A stretch of 60,086 bases of DNA, taken from Nitrososphaerota archaeon (GTDB lineage Archaea > Thermoproteota > Nitrososphaeria > Nitrososphaerales > Nitrosopumilaceae). The stretch covers positions 1 to 60,086 of the forward strand of contig JAGWHF010000009.1 of the NCBI GenBank assembly GCA_028866895.1, written 5' to 3'. Of this stretch, positions 51,398 to 60,086 are shown piece after piece; the stretch's first letter is position 1, and each line of letters opens with the position of its first letter. The notes below the pieces were generated by a model. It ran no database searches and had not been told where the DNA came from. It saw only the letters and a list, made by a program, of their open reading frames with translations. The position numbers and the translations under genes are program-made.

Positions 51398-53569
51398 ATG
51401 CAAAAAAAGCAACCTGTTATGTTCATAATAATGTTGATAATCAACCCTATTTTCTTATCAATACCAAATGCAAATGGGTATCTTGACGCATCATGCCATG
51501 TGTCAGTACAAATCACTCCACATCCCTCGACCATCCAGATAAAGGGGCAGACCTTCACGAGGCAGAACCCGGACGGCACATACTATCCGGGAGACGCGTT
51601 TGACTTTGCAATACTTGTATCGTGGACACAGAACTGCTGGCATCTTTATCCAAAGCCAATCCAGTCAGGCGGATTGACGGTATCCAACATACAGCAGGGA
51701 CCCGAGTCCTGCAGTGAGTACGGTTGCTCTTACCCTGAATACGGACACGCAGAGATTGCCACAACTGCAAACACCGCATACGTATCCCAGACTGTGGAGG
51801 CCTTTGGGCTTGTCTGTGATATCTTCAAGTGTACCAAGGGATACACAGCTGGCTATGGGTCGTATTCTCCGACAATCATCGAACCGCAGGTGACTGTAGC
51901 TCTCAAGTTTGAGAACCTGACCGACAGGGATGGCTATAAGATGAGAAATGAAGATGGAACATACTATGTCTGGGATGGAATCAACATTGTATTTGATCCC
52001 CATTACGAGTGGAAGATGGAAAGGTTTGGAACAATCGATACTCATACAGATTCAAGCTCTGATATCCCATTAATTGGACAGTACGAGTGTCACAAGAGAT
52101 CCTGCCCACATACATTTTCAGTACCGGCAATAGAGCCATGGAATTACGGTTTTGAGTATGAGGAGGGCCATACAGCATACAACTCGACGTCACCAGGTGA
52201 TATCCACAGGCACCTATTCCAGTATCATACCACTGTTTACAATCTTGGTCGGAAGATTGGGCAAGGGTCTAATTCTACGACTGCTCTTGTAGTACAATAT
52301 GATCCTGTCTATGTGAACTATCCGTATACCGTATTGAAGGACACCAGCAGCTGGTGGGGATTTGGCAAGAGCCCTGCAGTTGCTCTCCACTATTATGGCT
52401 CAATAGGAGGAGGACAGGACGACGGTTCTGCAGTAATTCATCCTGACAGGAGAAGCAAGATAAACAGTTTTGATTATACGAGTTTTGCATACCGCATAAC
52501 AACACCAAGGCCGCTAAACGAGTCCATGACGTGGCAGGCATCGTACCCTGCAAACTTTGTTGACGGAAATTTTACTTATCATGACAACTCGCTGCAGTCT
52601 GGAAAAAATTCTGCCATGTTTGTCCATGCAGGATACGGCAAGATTGTCTTTACTGATCCCATACTGTATCCAATTCTGAAAACAAGATATGACAATTCCA
52701 CGATAATCAACAGGTTACAGTCTGCAAACTTTGCAGGATACGGTATCTACAACCTGACAAAGTATTATTTTTCATATCCTCATACTAGATTCAGTACGGA
52801 TGTCATTGTGATAGCTTTGCACTCGGATGGCTCGATTAATTACCTTCCTCTAAGCTTAAAGATGGTTCCAGACTTTGCAGAGAATGCAACATACGAGCAA
52901 GATTTCATACGGGATAAAGTAATTCATGACAGGGACAGGATATTTGCAGGAATCGTGCTTGACGACATGTACGGAAAACAGAACACGGCTTCAGGCACTG
53001 GAGTGGTAAACATACGGGCTAACCTCACCTCGATGGTAATACCTAACGTGTACAAGGTATTTGCGCAGAATCCTCTTGATCTTCCATTGAATCTAGTCTA
53101 TGAGCAGCCCTCACCATACAACGTTACCATCACTGCAGGGCAGGAGCAACTCTCGTTTATCGAGCGGGGTTTTGAGTTTGATACCAACTGGAGATATGTT
53201 GTAAACACAGACCAGGACAATGTGCTAAATGCTACAAGATACCAGGGTTTGATAGACATCTATCCCGACAACAACTTTGGTCCATATTCGCAGATTCTCA
53301 TTGACGGCAAGGCCCAGAACTTTACTTGTAATAGTGGATGCACCATACTCTTGCCTGACACGAATGCAAATGCAACTGTTACTGCATTCAACGTTTGGGG
53401 AGGCAAGGCATTGAAGACTTTGGAGCCGGATGTCACCATGCCCAAACCGTTCCAGTATGATAACATACTGACTGCTGTCTTGATGTTGATAGTGACATTG
53501 ATTGGATATGGGCTTGTCAGAAGATACTGGGGGAGCTTTGCCTCGGCGTTAGGCTATGGCAACAACTAG
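51398..53569 (+). CDS. Large secreted, C-anchored surface protein of the element
   Basis: A 723-residue protein with a signal peptide (VMFIIMLIINPIFLSI), a long beta-rich extracellular region with many N-sequons and cysteines (CHVSVQITPHPS, CSEYGCSYPEYG), and a C-terminal transmembrane helix (ILTAVLMLIVTLIGYGLV). Leaderless start after ATCTTTTAAACA. Sitting in the secretion cluster, it may be an adhesin or an exposed part of the conjugation machine. No known domain recognised. Confidence 0.7.
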   Translation: MQKKQPVMFIIMLIINPIFLSIPNANGYLDASCHVSVQITPHPSTIQIKGQTFTRQNPDGTYYPGDAFDFAILVSWTQNCWHLYPKPIQSGGLTVSNIQQGPESCSEYGCSYPEYGHAEIATTANTAYVSQTVEAFGLVCDIFKCTKGYTAGYGSYSPTIIEPQVTVALKFENLTDRDGYKMRNEDGTYYVWDGINIVFDPHYEWKMERFGTIDTHTDSSSDIPLIGQYECHKRSCPHTFSVPAIEPWNYGFEYEEGHTAYNSTSPGDIHRHLFQYHTTVYNLGRKIGQGSNSTTALVVQYDPVYVNYPYTVLKDTSSWWGFGKSPAVALHYYGSIGGGQDDGSAVIHPDRRSKINSFDYTSFAYRITTPRPLNESMTWQASYPANFVDGNFTYHDNSLQSGKNSAMFVHAGYGKIVFTDPILYPILKTRYDNSTIINRLQSANFAGYGIYNLTKYYFSYPHTRFSTDVIVIALHSDGSINYLPLSLKMVPDFAENATYEQDFIRDKVIHDRDRIFAGIVLDDMYGKQNTASGTGVVNIRANLTSMVIPNVYKVFAQNPLDLPLNLVYEQPSPYNVTITAGQEQLSFIERGFEFDTNWRYVVNTDQDNVLNATRYQGLIDIYPDNNFGPYSQILIDGKAQNFTCNSGCTILLPDTNANATVTAFNVWGGKALKTLEPDVTMPKPFQYDNILTAVLMLIVTLIGYGLVRRYWGSFASALGYGNN

Positions 53570-53573
53570 GCAT

Positions 53574-53690
53574 TTAAGAAAACGAATCTAGCATGTTTGG
53601 GTTGATTTTCCTGTGTGCCTTGTTGAGATGAAGTTCCAATCCTTCCGTTGAGAAAAATTCCAAGCTACATTCTTTGCATTTCAAAACCAT
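53574..53690 (-). CDS. Minimal C2H2 zinc-finger protein
   Basis: A 38-residue product (MVLKCKECSLEFFSTEGLEL, then HLNKAHRKINPNMLDSFS) with C-x2-C-x12-H-x4-H spacing and the conserved Phe and Leu of a C2H2 finger. GTTAAATC, about 25 bp upstream, gives a leaderless ATG. It lies between the surface protein and the 53779 gene. Confidence 0.65.
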   Translation of the reverse strand: MVLKCKECSLEFFSTEGLELHLNKAHRKINPNMLDSFS

Positions 53691-53778
53691 GTCATTTCTT
53701 TTACAAGTCTTGATTTAACAGATTTGATCGAAAAAATAGAACATTGAGGGTTACATCAGATGAACCTGTAAAGATGCA

Positions 53779-54750
53779 CTAGTCTTGCATGTCGTTTTTC
53801 TCCGATGGTTCCTCATCGCTTTTCTGTATATCAAGGTCAGTATTGACAATCTCTTCGGTTTTTCCGTGCACAAACGTGGGGTTTGGCCCCATCTCAAAGT
53901 TGATGGTCCGAATGTCGTGCTCTTGGGGAAACGATATGAAGTACGCAAGTTCGTTTGCAGTCAATACCATGCTCTTTGAGCGCAGTTTCTCTGGGACAAA
54001 GGTCATGGGATTGATAGTCTTGACAGGATGGAATAGTTCAGCCATCTTCTGCAGGAAGGTTTTATCCTCATATGAGAACTTGGCCCTCTTCCTTGAGATT
54101 CTGTCCTTGAATCTGTTGCTTGAAACAATTCCTATCATGTTGTCAATCTTGTTCAAAGATTCCTTGATTGCTATCCTGTCCTGCCGGCTGCCTGTGTATT
54201 CCATGCCAAAAACGATGCAGCAGTTGTAGTAGCTATAGTTTACATCCTGCTTTTTTCTTGCAGCTGCAAGCTCTGCCTTCTTCTTGCTTGGGAGCCTGCC
54301 CTTGTGCGAGTCTTGGAATGCCTCAAGCGAGGCTATTTTTGAGTTGATCTCGCTGCGGCATTTCTCGGTAGATCTGCAGACAAAGCAGGCCATAATCGAA
54401 TCGTCCTCCCGGTTCCACATCTTCTGGTAAACGTTGGACTTTGCCAGCTTGGCAGGGTCAAGGAGGGGTACAAGCGAGCCCTTGTTCTTCAGCACAAGGT
54501 ACCGTGTTACCATATTCTCAAAGTCGGGAAACCTGACCTCTGTTACGGTCAGGCCTTGAATTGTCCAGAAGAGTGTCTTCTCATTTGCAGGAGCCCTGAC
54601 AATGATCCTCATGGCGCGGTCTTTTTTCAACACAAAGAAGGCAAATTCTGATGCAGACTCGATTATCTTGAGGATCTGGTTCTCTTGGTCGTCCTTGAAG
54701 TTCTGCTGGGGTTTTAGCTCAAGCCATACAAAATCACTTAGCGCTTTCAT
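53779..54750 (-). CDS. Detached coupling-protein-like domain
   Basis: A 323-residue protein without Walker motifs. Features such as LFWTIQGLTVTEV, VLTANELAYFISFPQEHDIR and NPTF resemble the region before the ATPase in VirD4/TraD-like or VirB4-like proteins ('ELA-x-x-hFP'). The DUF87/FtsK motor is missing, so it may be a separate N-terminal subunit or a truncated gene. CCTTAAAT promoter about 25 bp upstream of ATG 54750. The end is acidic. Confidence 0.45.
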   Translation of the reverse strand: MKALSDFVWLELKPQQNFKDDQENQILKIIESASEFAFFVLKKDRAMRIIVRAPANEKTLFWTIQGLTVTEVRFPDFENMVTRYLVLKNKGSLVPLLDPAKLAKSNVYQKMWNREDDSIMACFVCRSTEKCRSEINSKIASLEAFQDSHKGRLPSKKKAELAAARKKQDVNYSYYNCCIVFGMEYTGSRQDRIAIKESLNKIDNMIGIVSSNRFKDRISRKRAKFSYEDKTFLQKMAELFHPVKTINPMTFVPEKLRSKSMVLTANELAYFISFPQEHDIRTINFEMGPNPTFVHGKTEEIVNTDLDIQKSDEEPSEKNDMQD

Positions 54751-55166
54751 GCAATGTGAAGAATCTTGAAATTTAAGGCCGGATTAGCAACGGTTCACTA
54801 AAGTAATGGAATCTGCAGGACGAAAATTTTCTCACGTTGAACTATATTGTTATGGAATTTGTAAAATTCACGTTCGAGCATGATGACTCATTGTGGGCCG
54901 AGTTAGTATGCAATATATGACAAGAAATCTTTATTCGTTAAACAATAATTGGAAGAATTTTTCATATTGTTTATTAATGAAATAAAAATTATATGTTTTA
55001 ATCTCTAGAGAGGATGACTTTTTATAGATCAGTCCCACTTGTACGGTATTGACATCGTCTGGTATTGACGAAGCTGAAATATCTTCAGAGGCATCGAGGG
55101 GGTTGAAAAGAGATTACCAAGAAAAAAACTTTTGAGGGAACAGTACACGGATATAAAAATCAAGAT
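54751..55166. other. Intergenic stretch, possible element boundary
   Basis: About 415 bp, AT-rich. It shares TTTGTAAAATTCA (54858-54870) with 19147-19159 in the cassette's right repeat. Two GGTATTGAC copies lie near 55039 and 55057. The frame of the next gene stays open about 55 bp upstream of its ATG without a standard start. No gene supported. Confidence 0.4.
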
Positions 55167-56561
55167 ATGTCAGAAGAAGGGAACCACTTCGAAGCTTGGA
55201 CATTTCGCTTAATACCTGAAGATGAAGTTGGGAATTTACATCCAGAAAATCAGATAACAGTTCAATTGGGTGGAAAAGCCTTTGAGGGTTCTATTAATGA
55301 CGGAGATAAAGTACAGATAGAAGGGAAATGGAATGAAGGTGAGGTAGTGCACCCCGACACCATTTTTAATTTGACTACAAGATCAGAAGTTTTTGCACTC
55401 AATGACAGCAGAAAAAAGAATATAATTATTGCATTTGTAATAGTGGTTGTTTTATTGATCGTTGGTACAATTGGTTACACTCAATTCGAACAGCAAAAGG
55501 AACAGGCTGAACAACAATTTCTGCAACATCAGCAACAAATGCAGCAGCAATTTCAGCAACAAACCCAACAAATGCAGAGACAGAACCAACCGCAGCAAAC
55601 ACAGGGATCAGCTCAACAAATTGGGCCATCTGTTACATTTTTTGCTCCCATCTCTAATGGGCTAACAATAACCATTAATGGTAAGAGTCAACCCAGAACT
55701 CAAGGCGCCTCAATTACAAGAACAACATGGGACTGGGGCGATGGTCAGTCTACGACAGGTGATTTCCCTCAATCGCATACTTACTCTGACGCTGGTACAT
55801 ACACCGTCAAGGTAACAGCGTATGATAATTTGAATTCTTATGGTTGGTCTACAGATTCTGTAACAGTATATGTTCCTGTACAGAACAATAACAACCAACT
55901 AAACCAGCAACAACAGCTGCAGACACAACAAGCCTCAAGTTCAGCTACTCCCTATGTTGTGGTCTTCAGCGGCTCCACTCCAGCTACCTATGCGAACATG
56001 GCAAACTATCAAAGGATAGCCGTTATTGGAAATAATGCGTATTGGATGGGTGTTAAAAGTGATAACTTTATCGCATTAAGCAATATTCAGTTAGTTACTG
56101 CTGCTGGAGATCAAAACACGTATGCTACTCAACACAATCTTAATTTAGTATCTAGTTATGATTCAGCTGTTTCATCTCTTTCTAATTTGAATGATCTTAT
56201 GCAAGGTACGGATTGTCCAGTTATTGGCAATGTATCTTTTATCTTTCCAAATCAGCAGCAAACAATTACAATTAATGGAAGAGGTTTTGGATCTCAACAA
56301 CCTTTTGTGGGTGATTCACAGTACCTTTTGATAGCCGACTACACGGCAAACCCGTATTGGGAAGCCGGGCATACAGGTGATCTCGTAACTCTGAACGTAT
56401 CTAAATGGACAGACTCGCAAATTGTAATTGATGGGTTTGAGGGTTCATACGGAAGTCAGAACTGGATGCTAAAATCTGGAGATACCCTTGACATCTATAT
56501 TGTAAATCCGAATGGAGCTTGTCAAATGCCGGGTTTTTTTGATACTTTGGTGGAGTCGTGA
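55167..56561 (+). CDS. Membrane protein with Gln-rich stalk and PKD domain
   Basis: About 464 residues. The N-terminal cytoplasmic beta domain (FEAWTFRLIPEDEVG, TVQLGGKAFEGSINDGDKVQ) precedes one helix (IIIAFVIVVVLLIVGTIGY, about 85-103), a Gln-rich coiled stalk, a PKD domain (TTWDWGDGQ, HTYSDAGTYTVKV) and a C-terminal IPT/TIG-like domain (ITINGRGFGSQQP). The N-terminal domain seems to extend upstream of the ATG (frame TFEGTVHGYKNQ), so the real start may be non-standard. It is followed by a HerA-type ATPase. Confidence 0.7.
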   Translation: MSEEGNHFEAWTFRLIPEDEVGNLHPENQITVQLGGKAFEGSINDGDKVQIEGKWNEGEVVHPDTIFNLTTRSEVFALNDSRKKNIIIAFVIVVVLLIVGTIGYTQFEQQKEQAEQQFLQHQQQMQQQFQQQTQQMQRQNQPQQTQGSAQQIGPSVTFFAPISNGLTITINGKSQPRTQGASITRTTWDWGDGQSTTGDFPQSHTYSDAGTYTVKVTAYDNLNSYGWSTDSVTVYVPVQNNNNQLNQQQQLQTQQASSSATPYVVVFSGSTPATYANMANYQRIAVIGNNAYWMGVKSDNFIALSNIQLVTAAGDQNTYATQHNLNLVSSYDSAVSSLSNLNDLMQGTDCPVIGNVSFIFPNQQQTITINGRGFGSQQPFVGDSQYLLIADYTANPYWEAGHTGDLVTLNVSKWTDSQIVIDGFEGSYGSQNWMLKSGDTLDIYIVNPNGACQMPGFFDTLVES

Positions 56562-56581
56562 AAAATTTAGTTTAGATTAAC

Positions 56582-59500
56582 ATGGCAACTGATTTTCTAG
56601 ACATGCGAAGAATCGATTATTTGCAACGCATCGGCCTTGCCCAACAGCAAATTCCTGTTATATCGCCTGAAAGACATATCACACTTGACAGACGGGCTCT
56701 CCTGCGTGTAAAAGGTATAGGAAGAATAAAAAAAGAGCTTTTGCCGAACTCGGACCAAAAAATCCGTCCTCTGACAGAAGATCTTCTTACGGGCTTGTAC
56801 AACTACGGGATTCCTGTTGCTTTTTCGATTCGAGGCGATTCAAAAGGAGTATCGATTTATCTTGGAACATGGTCGGAAAACAGGCAAGAAAAGAAACCTG
56901 CACTGGATTTGGACAGGAAAAAAAATATCTTTATCTCTTTATTGAATAGTATCTATCCAGCAGTAGACATTGATCCTAAGGCAGGCGAGTTGCCCCTCTC
57001 AGATCTGCCGGTATCTGGTTACGCCATAGGTATGCCCACTGTAAAAGAAAACGATGCTCTTGATATTTCACTACAGTTGGATAAAATGATAAGATCAATG
57101 GCTGGCATGAATTGGGCATCCTTGGTCTTGGCAGAGCCCATTCCTGAAAAAGAAATCACAGGATTACGAAATATTGTAACCAATGAAATGAGATTCGCAC
57201 AGCAATCTGCTCAACAGGGAGCGACCAAGCAACTTGCCGAGTACTATACCAAGCTGCTACAAAACCTTCTTGAGAGGCTCACGATAGGTCTGGAAATGGG
57301 ATGTTGGCGTACTGCTGTTTATCTCTTGGGAGATCATGAAAGTTACTATCGTCTTGCAAGCGTTTGGCGTGCCGTCTTTACTGGTAAGGAGTCACTCCCT
57401 GAAACATTAATGGTCCTAGATGACGAACGAGCATCAAGTCTCGCAAAATCTTGGTCGCTTCCCGATGAAAAAGTTACAAAAGGACCTGGATATTACCAAC
57501 ATCCATACCAGTTCCAATCCTTACTAAGTTCAATCCAACTGGCATCCTATGTACATCTTCCCAATTCTGAGACAAATGGATTTAATGTCAATATTATTCC
57601 TGATTTTGATGCGGTTCCTCAAGAGGTTGGAAGTGACAAGGTGGTATCTCTCGGTGAGGTTATTCATAGAACACGCAATACTAAAATAAAATACTCGATT
57701 CCAATCGAATCCTTAAAAAAACACGTCTTTGTTTCGGGGGTCACGGGAGCTGGAAAAACAACTACACTATTTCATATGCTGATGCAGTTAACAAAAAACA
57801 AAGTTCCATTTCTAATTATAGAACCTTCAAAAACTGAATATCGCGCCCTGATTAATGATCCAACAGTAGGCAAGGAATTGCAAATTTTTACAGCGGGAGA
57901 TGAGAAAGTCTCGCCTTTCAGACTTAACCCCTTCGAGTTTCCATCTGGCATACCTGTTGGAGTCCACTTGGATATGCTACGCTCCGTTTTTAGTGTAAGC
58001 TTTGGAATGTGGTCACCCTTACCCCAAGTCCTGGAACAATGTCTCTTTGAGATCTACAAGGATAAAGGCTGGGAAATAACAAGTGGGGAAAATACGAGAT
58101 TAGAAAAAAAAACCCAGCCCGTCCCGGCAGCATTTCCGACCTTGACGGATCTTTTTAACAAAGTTGACGATGTGACAAGGCAACTTGGATATGAACAAAA
58201 AATAACCGATGACATTAGAGCTGCATTGCAGACAAGGTTAAACAGCCTTAGATCCGGGGGAAAAGGCCGCATGCTGGATGTCCAGAGCTCGCTTCCTGCT
58301 GAATTATGGATGGAAAAGTCAACCGTATTGGAACTTGAGAAAATGGGAGATGATGACGACAAGGCATTCCTGATGGGATTGCTGTTTATACGGTTGGTCG
58401 AACACCGTCGCCTCAAAGAAAAATCCAAGGATTTAAAACACCTCCTTGTAATTGAAGAGGCTCATAGGCTCCTGACTAATGTCTCAACACAGCAAAGACA
58501 GGAGGAATCAAACCCACGAGGAAAAGCAGTGGAAACTTTTTCCAACATGCTCTCCGAAGTACGTGCCTATGGACAGGGAATGGTAATTGCCGATCAAGTG
58601 CCTGTAAAGCTTGCACCGGACGTCATAAAAAACACCAATCTGAAGATTTCTCACAGGATTGTGGCATCAGACGATCGTGAGGCATTGGCGGGGGCCATGC
58701 ACATGACAGAGAACCAAACAGAAGCACTTTCTAACCTTACAAAAGGAGAAGCCGCTGTATTTGCCGAAGGTGATGACGTACCATTGATGATAAAGGTGGG
58801 ACCTGAAGAGGAGATAAAAAAATTACTGGAGATATCTGAGAAATGGCCTAAAGGTGATGAAGTTGCTGAAAAAATGAAACCTAAAATGGCAGAATACCAG
58901 AAATATTATAAAAGGCATCCTGCGCTGGATGACAAAACTGAAATTCCGGACACTGAATGGAACACCGCATTTGAAATCTTTCAAAAATCCAACTTCAAAA
59001 GAGATCTGGTTCGATTCGTCATCTCAATATCCGAGGATTCTGGTCTTGATAATAATGGCGCAATAAGCGCCATATGGTCAGGAATAACCGCTGATGTGAA
59101 TCGTTTCCTAAAACATGGAGTCAACAGAAATTCAGTGTTGTTGAGCCTCATTATTATTGGTACAGATTGGTTGGCAAGCAGAAGAGGCGTTCAGGCAGGT
59201 TGGACTTATACTAAAACGGAATTATTTGCTTCCTATCTTCGTTCTACCTTGAAATGGATAAACTATGGTAAAGATTTTGATGAGAAATTAAAAGCGTTGC
59301 GCAAGACTATGCTATATTTCAACTCACGTGTTATTGAACCGTTTAAGGAATGTCATAACATATGCAACCAAAAAGGAAATGTCTGCATGTATCGTCATAC
59401 AGTATCTGATTTTATTTCATTTCGACAAGACATGAATAAGCAGTGGATATCGGCCTTAAATGAAGACTTTAAGAAAAATTCCGACCTGTCAGATATGACA

Positions 59501-59704
59501 AACTCACTAAAATTTTGTCAAAATGTTGTTCCCAACATTGTTAACAGATCCATTACAAACAAAGATACAGCTAGAAGGATAGGTCTTTGCTTTGCACAAC
59601 ACATGGTATCTCGGGAACTTCCCGAATCACAAGCGCATATGATAAAGAATCTGATACGTCAATTCGATTTATTGGATACAAGAAATGAAACAAAACAAAA
59701 TTAG
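56582..59704 (+). CDS. HerA/FtsK-type ATPase with large flanking domains
   Basis: A 1040-residue protein. The N-terminal 370 residues (VKGIGRIKKELLPNSDQKIR, FSIRGDSKGVSIYLGTW) resemble the accessory part of DUF87-type proteins. The motor has Walker A GVTGAGKTTTLFHML (about 385-399) and Walker B HLLVIEEAHRLL (about 620-631), then ADQVPVKLAPDVIKNTNLKI with SHRI. The C-terminal 280 residues carry a Cys/His cluster (CHNICNQKGNVCMYRH). It could pump DNA or protein at the membrane. Lies 20 bp after the PKD gene. Confidence 0.8.
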   Translation: MATDFLDMRRIDYLQRIGLAQQQIPVISPERHITLDRRALLRVKGIGRIKKELLPNSDQKIRPLTEDLLTGLYNYGIPVAFSIRGDSKGVSIYLGTWSENRQEKKPALDLDRKKNIFISLLNSIYPAVDIDPKAGELPLSDLPVSGYAIGMPTVKENDALDISLQLDKMIRSMAGMNWASLVLAEPIPEKEITGLRNIVTNEMRFAQQSAQQGATKQLAEYYTKLLQNLLERLTIGLEMGCWRTAVYLLGDHESYYRLASVWRAVFTGKESLPETLMVLDDERASSLAKSWSLPDEKVTKGPGYYQHPYQFQSLLSSIQLASYVHLPNSETNGFNVNIIPDFDAVPQEVGSDKVVSLGEVIHRTRNTKIKYSIPIESLKKHVFVSGVTGAGKTTTLFHMLMQLTKNKVPFLIIEPSKTEYRALINDPTVGKELQIFTAGDEKVSPFRLNPFEFPSGIPVGVHLDMLRSVFSVSFGMWSPLPQVLEQCLFEIYKDKGWEITSGENTRLEKKTQPVPAAFPTLTDLFNKVDDVTRQLGYEQKITDDIRAALQTRLNSLRSGGKGRMLDVQSSLPAELWMEKSTVLELEKMGDDDDKAFLMGLLFIRLVEHRRLKEKSKDLKHLLVIEEAHRLLTNVSTQQRQEESNPRGKAVETFSNMLSEVRAYGQGMVIADQVPVKLAPDVIKNTNLKISHRIVASDDREALAGAMHMTENQTEALSNLTKGEAAVFAEGDDVPLMIKVGPEEEIKKLLEISEKWPKGDEVAEKMKPKMAEYQKYYKRHPALDDKTEIPDTEWNTAFEIFQKSNFKRDLVRFVISISEDSGLDNNGAISAIWSGITADVNRFLKHGVNRNSVLLSLIIIGTDWLASRRGVQAGWTYTKTELFASYLRSTLKWINYGKDFDEKLKALRKTMLYFNSRVIEPFKECHNICNQKGNVCMYRHTVSDFISFRQDMNKQWISALNEDFKKNSDLSDMTNSLKFCQNVVPNIVNRSITNKDTARRIGLCFAQHMVSRELPESQAHMIKNLIRQFDLLDTRNETKQN

Positions 59705-59791
59705 GCAAAATGCCTTCGGTCAGAGTACTTTAGGATTGCATGTTGCTGATAAAAACTATGCTGGCAATACTCTACTGGGGAGTATAAAGAA

Positions 59792-60086
59792 ATGAGCGAC
59801 GGTGGAGGGGGTGACGCTGGTGGTGCAGGCGATAGTGCAGGTTCGTCTGCAGCTCAAAGTGGTGATGCCGCCGCTTATGGTAATGCTTTCAGTGATGTCT
59901 CAACTGGTTGTGGCAGCCTTGGCCAAAATTTTGAACCTATTCTTAATTCCGGTGATAACCTTGGTGGATTCACTGGTGTCAGTAATGATGCTCCATACAC
60001 AGGATATGTGCCCCCACCAGTTGATAATGCTCCACCGCCCCCACCAGTTGATAATGCTCCACCGCCCCCACCAGTTGATAATGCTC
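59792..60086 (+). CDS. Gly/Ala-rich protein with PPPPPVDNA repeats (partial)
   Basis: The start of a gene cut by the window end. Ninety-eight residues begin MSDGGGGDAGGAGDSAGSSA and end in three copies of a 27-bp repeat encoding PPPPPVDNA (first copy shortened). Low-complexity, likely disordered. It follows the HerA-type ATPase by 87 bp; the promoter is unclear. Confidence 0.6.
   Translation, partial: MSDGGGGDAGGAGDSAGSSAAQSGDAAAYGNAFSDVSTGCGSLGQNFEPILNSGDNLGGFTGVSNDAPYTGYVPPPVDNAPPPPPVDNAPPPPPVDNA

Noticed and set aside
54850-54915. Third copy of the cassette repeat as an att site
   Set aside because: Only a 13-bp AT-rich match (TTTGTAAAATTCA) and a 9-bp match; too weak to claim.
1-60086. 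CRISPR array
   Set aside because: No regularly spaced repeats of 25-40 bp were seen; the 27-bp repeats at the right end are coding.

Overview
The window reads as a chromosome segment of an ammonia-oxidising archaeon (Thaumarchaeota/Nitrososphaeria), or a close relative, carrying integrated mobile elements. Two things point there. Most genes have a BRE/TATA box (typically CCTTAAA or TTTAAA) about 25-30 bp before the start codon, so transcripts look leaderless and GTG/TTG starts are frequent. The secreted protein at 4543-5493 also ends in a C-terminal block (CLDGYTLIIKTEDGSPACV, then ERGWG) that I recognise from many secreted thaumarchaeal proteins. No rRNA or tRNA gene was found.

Layout. (1) 1-5.5 kb is AT-rich. 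It holds two paralogous beta-rich proteins, secreted or membrane-anchored proteins, a winged-helix regulator and a tiny ribbon-helix-helix (RHH) gene, then about 0.9 kb without a convincing gene. (2) 6.4-11.5 kb is a mobile-element core: AbrB-like regulators, a ParM-like actin, a MazF-type toxin-antitoxin pair, a Toprim/Topo VI-A-like 'Mini-A' protein and a tyrosine recombinase with a zinc-ribbon tail. (3) 11.5-19.2 kb is a cassette bounded by short direct repeats. It encodes a membrane cupredoxin protein with a TPR-like tail, two proteins with the fold motifs of the Pup ligase/deamidase family (PafA/Dop), and between them a lysine-rich low-complexity protein ending in Gly-Ser-Gly-Gln. It looks like an unusual archaeal Pup-like protein-conjugation system. 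(4) 19.2-30.4 kb is a defence island: a HEPN + DUF5343 pair, a type I restriction-modification operon (HsdM-HsdS-HsdR), a TIR-like + RipA-like membrane pair, and a QueC-like + OGG-like + TGT-like trio. That trio matches the accessory set of type IV CBASS (Cap9/Cap11/Cap10), but no CD-NTase is visible. A PIN-like protein lies upstream.

(5) 30.9-42.1 kb is a replication/partition and regulatory region. It holds a TFB-like factor, a ParB-like protein and a winged-helix protein in overlapping frames, a second ParM-like actin, an ArdC-type antirestriction protein, a C/D-box sRNA candidate, many tiny zinc-binding or RHH proteins, a frameshifted HicB and a GNAT toxin with a small partner. (6) 42.2-54.8 kb carries a type IV secretion/conjugation set: VirB6/TrbL-like, prepilin peptidase, PrgI-like, VirB2-like, VirB11/TadA ATPase, VirB4 ATPase, a large surface protein and a possible detached coupling-protein domain. 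A long hairpin and a structured noncoding segment lie among them. No relaxase was recognised. (7) 55-60 kb has a membrane PKD-domain protein, a 1040-residue HerA/FtsK-type ATPase and the start of a proline-repeat protein cut by the window edge.

Inferred division of labour: integrase, Mini-A, ParM/ParB and the VirB genes maintain and move the element; ArdC shields it from restriction in a new host; the restriction, TIR, HEPN, Cap9-11-like and possibly Pup-like modules are cargo defence systems. Function calls rest on motifs read by eye and were not tested by database search.
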